A stretch of 64,000 bases of DNA. Source: Ophioderma brevispina. Its lineage: Eukaryota; Echinodermata; Ophiuroidea; Amphilepidida; Ophiodermatidae. The position numbers were made by a program, and so were the translations under genes. Positions 34,330 through 45,402 of the stretch are shown one piece after another; the first letter of the stretch is position 1; each line of letters begins with the position of its first letter. Below the pieces are notes generated by a model. That model searched no databases and was not told the DNA's origin. It saw only the letters and a program-made list of their open reading frames with translations. The stretch is from positions 1-64,000 of the forward strand of contig JAMKCH010022258.1 of assembly GCA_023653785.1 (NCBI GenBank), written 5' to 3'.

Positions 34330-34812
34330 ATTGTTATCAAACACGCTATTTCTTCAATTTGCACGCAATGACCATTGGAAGAATAGAGATATATTTTACA
34401 CATAAAATAACATACCCAAAAGCAGAGAGTGCTAAAACATTCAGGTAATTTGTAGGCTAACTTTTAAGTTTGGCGTAACTTTAATCAACAAATGAGCCTA
34501 TTTCATGAATATCACAGACGCGTACTCATTAATATTAAAACCACAAAGGTCACAGACCGGTCAAACAAGGTGCATGCCGTGAGAATCAACTATGGCGTGT
34601 GTTTTCTTGTGTTACACGTCATTTCCGCGTGAATTGCGACATTAATTATAAAATCGTTCTCTTTACCCATAAGCGCGCTGCTTTGGGCTTAATAAATTCA
34701 GGTGAGGGCTAATGTATATACATGTATAAGCTTTATAACCATGCAAAAATATCAATTTTGAAAAATCTAGAAAGCGCACTATTTTTCAAATGTGCCAGTG
34801 TCTCTTCAATGT
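34330..34812 (+). repeat. ~0.5 kb dispersed repeat, copy 2
   Basis: Partner of 9,080-9,590 in opposite orientation. Its last ~80 bp recur at 38,797-38,878. Confidence 0.75.
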
Positions 34813-37800
34813 AAATTTCAATTACCACTCTTAATTAACATGAACAATTCTTACACTTCTACCACACCACAATATTAACGACATTAAGTGAAAATTCATT
34901 GACCATCCAGGATTTGAACCTGAATATATATGCCAATTATTGAAAGAAAATATAAGAGATATCAAACAGAAAAATAAGATGAGATTGTCGATCGGCATGA
35001 GATCAAAATTGTTCATGCATGCACTCGATATTCAAAGAATGTATATGACCTTCACACAGTAATCCCATCAAATAGACCTTGAGTATTTCAATATCAACCA
35101 TGAAAAGGTTACCATTTTGCGCTCGTATCTATCACATATCAATAAAGAAAATCTCCTCTTCATTTCCCAGAAGGCCCAAGTATGTATATGGAAGCTCTAT
35201 TATTTGCATAACGGTAATATTGTTTCGACGTATTGATTGTTCCTCTTCTATGGAAACAATCCTCGTTTCCCTTGATAACGCTTGTTTGATCTTACCGATA
35301 CAATGTGTCTACCGCGAGTCATGGAAACCGATTTTTTTGTTGATAAATTACCATGTTCACCAATTTATTAAACCACGACTGAAGTGAATAAACCGAGAAC
35401 GCATAATGATAGTTGGATATTATTTTGTCATACCACGGCAATGCAAGCAATGCTTACTGTTTGGAACGATTGGTGAATCATGGAGCACACTTATACCGGG
35501 AAGTATTTCAGCTCCATACAGCTTCTTGTGCTTCTTTGACAACGTCTTCTTATTCGCCCACTTATTTAGGAGGTTTGCTTAAAGCCCACGATCAGTCACT
35601 TTCTTCAAAAATGCCCATTTTGTCTCTGAATGGGTAGTCAGGTCATATATTACGTCTTTGGTGAAAACAGAAGGCAACAGAATCCATTTCAAACGGTACT
35701 AAAACACAGCATAAGTATGTCGGAAACTAATGCCAACATCACTTACACCCATCAGCTATCACGACTTCTACGCAACTACATGCACGTAAACCCAGTAGTT
35801 TTTGGTACTCACAGTCGAAAAATCTGAAAACTATCACACAGAACCAGAACAAAAGACCAGTCTCTGGTCGATAACTAGAAAACAGGTGAAAATACAAAAG
35901 CATGAATATGAAAATGAAGGGGGATCTCATGGCTAAGCAATCGCGATTCTCCCGACTAGTGCCGATCGGACTGCAAACTTCATTTTCATGACTCGCTGGT
36001 AGACACATTGTTTTCACAGTCGCTTCCAAAATATGAACGGGGGAAGGGGTGGGGTAAAGGGGGTTGGTGATCAACCATTCCGGTGTCGACCATGCGTAAA
36101 TACATATGCTAAATATTGTACGCGCTACATTTATCAGAATCAGTTGTCTTATAGCAATTTACCAATTAATTTTCAAGAAGAGTATATAATGCTGAAATAA
36201 AACGCACCCAAACACTATGAGGGGAAATGTGTTGAGTGTAAGTATTATTGTAAGAATTTTCCATGATCTGACACGTTGACGTTAAAGCTACGTGACTATC
36301 GCCGTGTTCGTGATTTAACGAAGGATTTGCGATAACATATTTTCATTATCAAAGTTCTGATCGTATGACACGCTGAGATACCCGTTTTTTATTTTTGTTT
36401 TTGAAATATGAATAATCCCGCATAAAAGCCCTGAATATTGCACACGTAAGCGACAATGTTAACGTAGTATATGCCTGGAATAACCTTTTGGTGTAACGCA
36501 CTATTTCGTGACATTCACCGTAGCGTAACGTTGCTAAAGTACCCATGTGCAATGTAAGCCATCTTTATCATATTGTAGTCATGAATACTAAACTGATAAG
36601 CAGCAATGTAAGCTAGGGTATATGACTGGAATAACTCGTGTGGTATGACAAAGTATTTTTTCTGATCGCCAGTGTACCTTAACTGAAACAATTGTCGATA
36701 TAATGATAATGAATAACACAGATATTGGTAAATGAATGTGCTTGATAGTAATTACGACGATGAGTGACGAAGAAGTGATGGAAAATTGGGTAATTTATGA
36801 AGTAGTAAATGAACTTTTTGTTTAGATAGTCTGAAATGTAATTATGTTTTGTTGTTTGGTTTTTTTTGTTTCTTTTTATTTTGTTAATACCTGCTCATAA
36901 TTTCTTGGACAGTTTAGAACGTACACCCGCTCCTCCTCCTCCTCCTTCCCCCCGCAAAACGGTACACCATCGTGTTGCACATAGACACAGTAAACACAAG
37001 CCGCGCCATTGTATGTCCAAGAATTATACCCAGGGGTTTAGATATTAAACTAATGCGCTATTGGGTTTCATACTGCTTGCGAGCGATCTGATGCAAGGTT
37101 ATTTTTTTACTTTGTGGATTTAAGGCATTTTTTCGGTGTAAAAAGGAAATAGGTCCGGCAGGAAAATAGTCCCGGCTCCAAGAGCGACAACAGGAGATAA
37201 ACGTGAAACTAATGTTGGGTGAAGAATCAACTGAATCGAGTGCCCCTTCTTTACCGTTGTAGCAGAACTGTGAGTCCGAGGATATGTCTCCGGCCACATC
37301 GGTAATAGATTCATAGTGTGCAGCAATTCTCTCATGTCTAATAACTATCAGCAACTACCACTGTTGTATTCCTTTCAATTAACACTATGAGCAAAGTCGG
37401 GAGCAAGCTTTCATTCACCAGTGTATTGAGGCGCAACACACCCCGGATTCTTTACCATGATTTATGATACCAGAACCTGCATGGTCAGCTGTTGTAAACA
37501 TGCACCCATCCAAACTGAGCATAAACCTTAAACACCTCTAGTGTAACTTTTGTATTCTCTTCTCTTAACGATAGTCAATTCCCAATTTAAAACATATTAT
37601 AGCACATTGACCGTTCCTTGTAAGCCTAAATAATTGTGTCCATATTTTTTTTTTTGCGTTTTGTAGCTTTACTTCTTAGTCCAACATGTTTTGTTTTTTT
37701 CAAATATCTCTGTTGATGCATGATTCAAGGCTTATCAAGATATAAGAAGCTGTATGCATAATTATGATTTCTATACAACCTAGGTGTTTATGTATTAATC

Positions 37801-37989
37801 TTTGATATGTTTTCTTCTTCCTTCCCTATAGTCCCTATGCTGACTACATGAACAAACTGTACTTTGTATAAAATCAATATTAGGGAAATTTGGGGTGGGG
37901 GCATTCTGTCATGTATTTCTCATTTGGATATGTTTTCCTTGACTAGGCTATGTTTGATCATTCACAAAATGTACTTGATAAGTGAGGGC
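34813..37989. other. Spacer, nothing firmly recognised
   Basis: Several 60-110-codon frames occur with no motif. 37,120-37,354 (minus) is open in two frames but neither is convincing. A CTCCTCCTCCTCC run lies near 36,930. Confidence 0.5.
36440..36690. repeat. Diverged direct repeat, ~151-bp period
   Basis: GACAATGTTAACGTAGTATA and GCAATGTAAGCTAGGGTATA, each followed by TGxCTGGAATAAC, lie 151 bp apart. Confidence 0.45.
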
Positions 37990-38228
37990 ACGTGTGGTCC
38001 AGTGGATATGAACTGCGGCCTCAGATCAGGTTGTGGGAATGTGTATGGTTGTCACTTGGGCAGGCACTTCATTTCACTTGCCCCTCGTCAACCCAGCGAT
38101 ATTCGGGTAGCGGTTATGGGGAATATTACAATCTAAGGGCTGATAGGATTGTGCGCGTGGCAGCTGCCGGCCTAGATGATGCGAAAATGATTGACGATTT
38201 CCTGACGGCAAAAGCGTAATAATAATAG
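37990..38228 (+). mobile_element. tRNA-derived SINE
   Basis: Head GTGGTCCAGTGGATATG has an A box TGGTCCAGTGG (37,995-38,005). The body includes CTTGGGCAGGCACTTCA and GCAGCTGCCGGCCTAG, and the element ends in a TAATAATAAT tail near 38,228. The B box is decayed. It shares its head sequence with the 10-kb SINE. Confidence 0.6.
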
Positions 38229-38796
38229 GGAACGCGCCGTGATCTTATAGAAATGGCGCTTATAAAATCCATATATATTATTTATATTTTATAAGCATTA
38301 AGGACTATGTATTTTTTACAGATTTTGTATACGGCATAATTGTAACGGTTCAAAACGCCAGCTCCATTTTTAACAAATATAAAACCTTTAATTTGTCTCA
38401 ATGTTGACCAAAACCTAGAAAAATACAAAGAAACTTTTTTAACACCAAATCAAATTGTGCTTTGGCAGCGTACAACATGAAGTCAGTTTCAGTCATTTAT
38501 TTCCCATTTACACATACCTAGAAGACATAAATGAAGACAATGGAGGGCTGCCCAAAATGAGCCTAAGCTCGGACAAGATCGCCCACCCATATTATGATAA
38601 TTATTATGATGCCACAGGCTTCCCATGATCTTGGCCTTTATTGTAAATACATTGTATTTTATATCACCAAATTTATTAAACTTCACTTATTTATATCAAC
38701 ATTGCGCACTCAAGCTCATTGATTCTACATTGTATAGCCATAAAGCTGACGGATCGGTCAATATAGCGTGCGTACAAAGGGTGAAAGTATACACAT

Positions 38797-38878
38797 GTAA
38801 CCATGTAAAAAAATTGGGTTTGAAAATTTTTTGAGGGCGCACTCTTTTTAAAATGTACCAGTATCGTCTTAACCAATC
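38797..38878 (+). repeat. ~0.5 kb dispersed repeat, short third copy
   Basis: Only the AACCATG...GCGCACT...AAATGTACCAGT end is present. Confidence 0.5.
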
Positions 38879-39961
38879 TTGATCTACCTGCGGGATCTTA
38901 ATATCTCCTTTTTGCTTTGTTTCGATTCATACGTACACGTACAAGATCTGTGAATTGCGCCACACCTGTGATAGAGCGTCTTGTGAAATACGCTTAGCCT
39001 TATATGAAACCCACTTACTTATTGTGTTTCTAGCTCGGGGTCCTAAAATACAATTTGCAAGGATTTGCAATGCAAACTTTAGTTTGAATGACAGTTATGT
39101 ATATCAAATATACCAGGTATTTTACCAGGTATTACAGAAACGTATTCTGAAAGTCATTTTCTTTAATTATTTAAACGTATTTATACACACGTACCTAATT
39201 ATTGTAAAATTTTCATAATGGATCGTTTTTCCAGTCTATACAATGTATTGCAAATTACATCGTGTGCGTATGAAAGTATTTGCTCTTTTTTTGTAATGCA
39301 TTATATTTAAAACGCAAAATTAATAGTTAATTGCTCCCAAAAGAATAATGCAAATATTATGACAAAATTGGAAGACAAATTAAACAACTCAAAGGCTATC
39401 ATAACCATGATTTAAAGTAATGGTGTTCAATGAGGCATGGCTGGAGAAACGGCATTAAGGTATAAATTGAAAACTTACTGTTTCTACTTTATAGTATAAT
39501 AATTATCATAGTCATATAGCGCACAGTTTCGCCATATTAACCCTTTGTTTCAGAATTCCTTTTTTTCTGGGACGCCTTATACACAAATTAGGGGGACATT
39601 GTGCCGTGAGCGAGAGAGTGTAAATGAACTTACCTTCTTTAAAGAAACTAGAAAAAAATGTAATTTTCTTCACACGGGGTAAAGCATAAATATATAGTGG
39701 TCATTGATTCGTATCATTTGTTCTTGGTACAAATTCTCTAGACTTACAGTAATTATACATTTTGGTGCTACTTTTTTCTATTGTACACTTCCTTTTTCTG
39801 GGTAATTTTTATTCTATTAATTGCCCTACATGTGAAAATGGTCAGAAAAAGATGCAGCAAATGTCTCCGTTTCCAGACACCATGCATGTCATCTTCTCCA
39901 TGCATGACATAAGGTACTTGATATGGTATTAGCGTAACGGCGATGTTCGGTGTATAATCGG
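38879..39961. other. Spacer, nothing recognised
   Basis: AT-rich, stop-dense. Confidence 0.6.
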
Positions 39962-40392
39962 GAGATCGTGGCCTAGCGGTTAGGGTGCTTGTCTGTGGCG
40001 CAAATTTACCAAAAATTCTACTCAATTCTGGATTTGATCTGTATACCAGCTATAGATTCAATACAGAATACCGCTCTCCTCCATGGTTCACTTGGAATGG
40101 AGCAAATGAATCATGAGAGCATCCCGTCCTTCGGAGGAGACGTTAAGCCGTCGGTCCCGTGTACAGAGAGTAAGAACTGTACATGTACTTCGCAGCCAGT
40201 GTCGAATAAGAGTAGGGTGAAAACCTCTGACTATTCCCAATCCGCCCCCAGTTTCAAAGTGCGGGCCATGTTAAGGAGCGTCCGTATCACGGATACACGC
40301 GGCCCAGATCAGCTTACTCAGTTGGATAAATCCCGACACCACCACAAGTCATTACCAATGACCGCTATGAAGGTGTATAATCAATAACAACA
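39962..40392 (+). mobile_element. tRNA-derived SINE, second type
   Basis: Head GTGGCCTAGCGGTTAGGGTG contains an A box (39,969-39,979). A conserved-looking core with GGAGACGTTAAGCCGTCGG and GGTCCCGTGTAC lies near 40,133-40,165, and the tail AATCAATAACAACAAC ends near 40,392. An open frame spans it but is not a gene. Confidence 0.6.
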
Positions 40393-41296
40393 ACACGCGT
40401 CCACGACTATATCTTTTGAAAAGGTGTGGCACTGAACTTCTTTTGACTCGTTGGCTGCGGGGGTGGTATAGTTACCACACGGAAAAATCAGGATGGAAAG
40501 ACGGATATTCATGGTAAATTAGCCCTTTTGCACCATTCTTTCTCCTCTGCGGAACATTTTTACCTGCGATGGACATTTTTTCATCTACCTGGAGCTTGCC
40601 CCACTCAGTGTCCCTTTTTAAAGAGGCACCCGATCTTCAGCCTCGACACAACCACTCACTCCAATAAACCTGAGATTAGAAAGCTTATATTGCAAAATAT
40701 TCAGCTGAATTCTTTTCCATTATAATGTTACAATACAAATATGCGACAACCTCAGTTTTGACAGAAAATAATCCCACGCGACGTGTTCTCTAGGGGCCAA
40801 TAGGCAGCAGGCATGTTCAAACTATTTTTTTTATTGTCCCTTTCCTACTTGTTTTGTCACAATACCCTCCGAAACGTTCTTGGATCTTGTGGTTTCACCA
40901 ACCAACCAAGTGCATTTTTTATGCATTTAATTTAGTACAAGGGATGCTACCAGTTGAAGTTCGTCCTGGGGTAAAATGGTTGAATTTTGTTAAAGACTGT
41001 CTCAATTGTTCAGGCATCCCACTCAATTGGTTATCTGAATTTGTGTTTGAAAGTTCAATATGTGAATTGCAGACTTTTGGCCTGTCCTTCCCACAGGCCC
41101 AATATAGCCCGGGCATATTTTGTATTTTAATTAAATAACAAAATGCCATACACAATATATCTAATGCGTATGTTATATGTACAACTAGATGGAAATTGTG
41201 ACAACGTTTTCAAAAGAATCCAATGGATTTAGAATATGTTGCACCTGAAGATATTTTGCCTTTTAACTCTTGAACTTCCCCCGCGAATAGGGCAAT
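40393..41296. other. Spacer with short relative of the 2-3 kb repeat
   Basis: 40,870-40,920 resembles the end of the 2,109/2,818 repeat. The 94-codon frame at 40,854-41,138 is not identified. Confidence 0.4.
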
Positions 41297-41361
41297 CTAT
41301 ATATATAATATCTATATATAATATATATATATAATATATATGATATACTATATATTAATCG
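41297..41361. repeat. (TA)n microsatellite
   Basis: Interrupted TATA run with AATA breaks. Confidence 0.9.
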
Positions 41362-41580
41362 TGCAACGTGATGAATGTTGGTATACTGTTTTGACACATT
41401 CTAGCATTTTCATACTTTGACACCCCCCATGTGTAACCCTTTCCCCTACTACCATACTGTCTGTTAGTAGATTTTCTGAGATTTAGTATGTTATTCAAAA
41501 TTCAATATTCCCAATTATGTATAAACCTTTGTGGGAATTATTTTGGGGTGAGTACTTATTTTCATAAATACTGCATCTAT

Positions 41581-41760
41581 AGACCAGTTAAATCCTACGT
41601 CACTTCTTTGTTGTCTGCCAATCCATGCCTGCAATCGTTTATGGCCCATATAGTATTAAAAACTCTAAAAGATACAATAGCCCAGTGTGTAACAATCAGG
41701 CCGCCCTATTTCAAGATAATCAGGGCCCTAAACATGTTTACAAACATGATGTTAATGGTA
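41581..41760. repeat. Dispersed relative of the 56-kb duplication
   Basis: GACCAGTTAAATCCTACGTC, TTTATGGCCCATATAG and CCTATTTCAAGATAATCAGG align with 56,560-56,920 in the same orientation. Confidence 0.65.
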
Positions 41761-42687
41761 TATAGGCGCTTTCAGGGAAGGTCAATAGGTCAATAAATTG
41801 ACCAGAGTGCCACAGAACAACCCAAACATGCAGAGATACAAAGGAGTCCCCTTGAAGGTGAAACCAGGCGCATGTATGTATTTCGCATGCTGGGTTGATC
41901 TGGAGGGCAAACAAAAGTCCATTCAACATAATTTACTTTCCGTGAAAGGCCCCTCGAGTATACCAGCTCACCTGTATTTTTATTTCTGGAATGCAATAAC
42001 AGGTGAAATTTCATGTATTAGTTTACTAGTCCTTTAATAATGTGGCCCAGAAAGTAGAATATTTCCACGTCTCTAGCTTACGTAAAGTGATGGTCTTTCA
42101 AGAGGAAATACCTATGGTTTCTATTGTTTTGTCGGTATCCTCCATTTGGCTGTATGACATTTGTAGGTAAGGTTACATTTTACCCCATTTATTATGACAT
42201 GCCACCATGCCACTGTGCCATTTAGTTGGAAAGTCGCCCAGTCAGTAGTAATTATCGCATTTGCTTAAGTGACTCACTCTCTTCAAATCAATGTAATAGC
42301 AAAGATCGATTGCGTGTAAATGCGCGCTAATGTGGCGACTGTATGGAGACTCGCGGGTTTGGGTAGTTTTTGTAACGTTAGTATGCATTTGTAAAAGCTA
42401 CATAATTTATTCCATCATCTCTAGTATTAAATACTATTATAAATCAAGAGATACGGGTAATTTAATGAAATGGTGCACATTTCAATGAAACAATTTCAGC
42501 GGGAACTTTCCTGTTTCTATGAACTCAACTCATTGTTTAATCGTTTTAAGAAAGAAGTCTCAATGATTTCCATAAGAAAGAATGTTTTAGACACCTGCTA
42601 GAATTTTATATCTTATGCATTTGCAACTGTACAGTAGTCGATCAGAGATCATTCAAATGCATTCAAATAAGTACAAACAATCCTAGT

Positions 42688-42765
42688 CTTAGGACAGTGG
42701 TTTTAGATGGCTCCTGAAATGACCACAGGTCATTTGGGTTACCATCCAAAAACCACTGTCTTATG
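42688..42765 (+). ncRNA. Pre-miRNA-like hairpin (candidate)
   Basis: About 78 nt fold on themselves. The lower stem is GGACAGTGGTTTTAGATGG against CCATCCAAAAACCACTGTC with one bulge. After a small internal loop comes a perfect 8-bp stem AAATGACC/GGTCATTT closed by ACA. Size and shape match animal pre-miRNAs. The 5' arm's AGTGGTTTT equals the seed region of vertebrate miR-140-5p, which may be chance. A tiny MITE would look the same. Confidence 0.3.
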
Positions 42766-43010
42766 TGTTATGACTTACACATAATATAACAGAATTAAAA
42801 GGGGTTAACCATGCTTTTATGATCAAAATAATTGATTTCACTTTAGAAAATCGATTGAATGCAAGGGTAGTCGATAACAAGTAATGAAGTAGCATTTCTC
42901 ACTGAAATTGGTGTGTTGCACCGAATGACCTAAGTCATAGTTTTTGAAGCAAACTGTTTTATTAGACGAGGCAAAGTTAATGGGTATTTTGGAATCATCT
43001 TTTCTGAAAA

Positions 43011-43011
43011 A

Positions 43012-43103
<92 letters not shown>

Positions 43104-43127
43104 AGAAAGAAAGAAAGAAAGAAAGAG
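43011..43127 (+). repeat. (GAAA)n microsatellite
   Basis: About 29 GAAA units with one 3-bp interruption at 43,104. Its frames produce spurious Lys/Glu/Arg and Phe/Leu/Ser peptides. It is a purine-only strand able to form triplex DNA. Confidence 0.98.
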
Positions 43128-44470
43128 TAACAATTTTCTGTAACACATTCATAACGGGATAAATAACAATGGAAATAATTTGAGCAAAATTTATGATAAG
43201 TAAGATGTGTTATTTTTCTAAGCGTATTATTCATGGAAATTGTAAACTAAAGTTATTTAAATACTGTATCTCGCCATATTTTTGCACCGTAATGCACCGT
43301 TTTTTCGGCGTCCTATGGCAAATAATCTGAAATATTTGGAAAGTTAACACACATCTGAATGTATTCTTTTGGTAATTCCTTCCCAAAAATTAAAGCGAAC
43401 AATCTCATGTTTCAACCGGAGGTGGAAAGATCCTCGTGTTATCTTTTCTACATTTTTCCCGAAAAACAACCAAAGGAACAAACAACAAATTAACAAAATA
43501 AAGCAAGCAAACAAACAAACAAACAAATTTGCTAACCATTCCAAAGACTTACGACCTGCACACACACCTACGCGTGCCGATTGACCGGATTATTACGCCG
43601 GAATCATCTGAAACCATTTACATCACTTCTGTAATCGCCATATTTGAACGAGGAACATAAGGTACGCATTAGCCTTTTAAGAGCTCACTGACCACACTAC
43701 TCCGACATTTTTTGTTCCCTATTGAATATTGCAGTACATGTTTTGATGTTTATCAATTTATTTCATCTTTGATTGACATGTATTTGGGAAGTGTAAAACC
43801 TCCTTTTATGGATGCATCAGTTTAGGCTAAAGTTGGGCGGCCATTGGATGGCAAATGTCTTGTTTTAATTGGCAAGTGGGTTGGACATTTTTTTCAGTAG
43901 TATGGTTCAATCCACCTAAAAACGAAAGCGAGATGGATGACTTTTGCGATGTTCAAGCAGGACAATAGATTTTAATCAAGGTAAATATTGAAAACAAAAA
44001 GAAGATCTTATACATGTACACCCTATTGATGGTTCATTATATGATTATGGTATCAATTGCTGTTTTGGGAATTATTAGCGGAGCTGTCTATTCTCAAAAT
44101 ATATAGTTTGTAGCTATCGTATTCCAGTATTCGTTTCGTTTGTTGGCATCTGTTAAAGTGACACAATGGCATAGAAAATATTCAGACATAATGAAATGGA
44201 CCTTACTGAAACCATTCTCACAAATTTGAAAACAATTTGGGTGTTTACATTTTGTAAAAAAGGAGGAGTAACTAATATGATTTTCCCTGTAAGCTTACTT
44301 CTCTGCCACAGACAGCCAACATTACTGCCAACATTTTATCAAACTTGAAAAGCATGCAGTCATCAGTTCAGAGACTCAGAGGCCATTGCTATTGTATATT
44401 GGAGCGGGAGCACGGACCTGGGTCAAACATCATCGTTTATGTCCCACTACATCTAAGCTTTGCCACCTTT

Positions 44471-45277
44471 GGTAGTTAATATGGACCCTATATATCAATG
44501 CAAGGTAGTTAATGGTCTCAAATTGTGGTGTCATTTTTTAAATAGGGGCCAATTTAAGTTCACACAGGGTCAAACTTTTGAACTACTCCAATCATGTTGA
44601 AATGTAATGTCATAATTGTCCTCTAGTCCTAAGGGTTACAAAAATGTATAGTTTGTTGACCATCTATATGACCATTGGTTTTAGATTTATTGGGTAAAAT
44701 GGCTACAATTGTACAAAAGGTCAAGTTCCATTTGTACAGTGGTCAAAATCAGAAGTTGCTCCAATTTTGGTAAAAATGAAACAAATTGTTTATCTAGCTT
44801 AATGTGACAAAAAAGGAATTGTTTGTAGCATCTGCAATGTATAGTTATCACGTTATGTGGCAAATAGGTCGTAGGGCAACATAATCCAATTTAAATTGAC
44901 ATCCTTTTACCTTTACCTTTATAAATGTGAACATTAAAATAATCAAACTATACTTTTTTTGGAGTCCTCTTTCCTCAGGCAATAATTGCAAGTATTTAAA
45001 ATATAATCAGAGAAACTTTCAATGTTGACCCCTGTACAAATTGAGATTGACCTTTTTACCATTTTAGTCATTTGTACCCTATAACCAATAGTCGTAAGTG
45101 GTACAAACTATACATTTTTGGAATCCTTATGACTCGACGGACAATATGGAAAATTTTTCAACGTGTTTGGAGTAGTTTAAAAGTTTGACCCCTGTGTAAC
45201 TTTATATTGGCCTCTATTGAAAAAGTGACACCGCTTACTACCTTGCATTGATATAGAGGGTCCATACTAACTACTAA
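44471..45277. mobile_element. 0.8 kb foldback element
   Basis: Arms of ~350 bp (44,471-~44,830 and ~44,930-45,277) are imperfect reverse complements. Both outer ends carry TAGTTARTATGGACCC and both arms carry GGGGTCAAACTTTT-like and AAAAATGTATAGTTTG blocks. The central ~100 bp is unpaired. No coding capacity. A TA microsatellite begins immediately at the right end. Confidence 0.75.
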
Positions 45278-45402
45278 ATATATATATATATATATATATC
45301 CCTATATCTCTATATAATATATAAGCAATAGATTATATATAAAATCTATATATATATCTATATATATATATCATATATAATATACTGTGTGTGTGTGTTG
45401 GG
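45278..45402. repeat. (TA)n then (TG)n microsatellite
   Basis: Interrupted TATA run starting at the end of the foldback element and finishing with TGTGTGTGTG. Confidence 0.95.

Larger units (their letters stand above)
41761..44470. other. Spacer
   Basis: Apart from the hairpin and GAAA tract listed separately I see nothing recognisable. Confidence 0.55.

Noticed and set aside
37058..37354. Two overlapping minus-strand frames, one hydrophobic
   Set aside because: Both frames are open and neither has consistent splice signals or recognisable domains.
39989..40387. 132-codon plus-strand frame
   Set aside because: It lies wholly within a tRNA-derived SINE and has no protein motif.
42838..43234. 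Phe/Leu/Ser repeat peptides and their Lys/Glu/Arg counterparts
   Set aside because: These are frame readings of the GAAA microsatellite.
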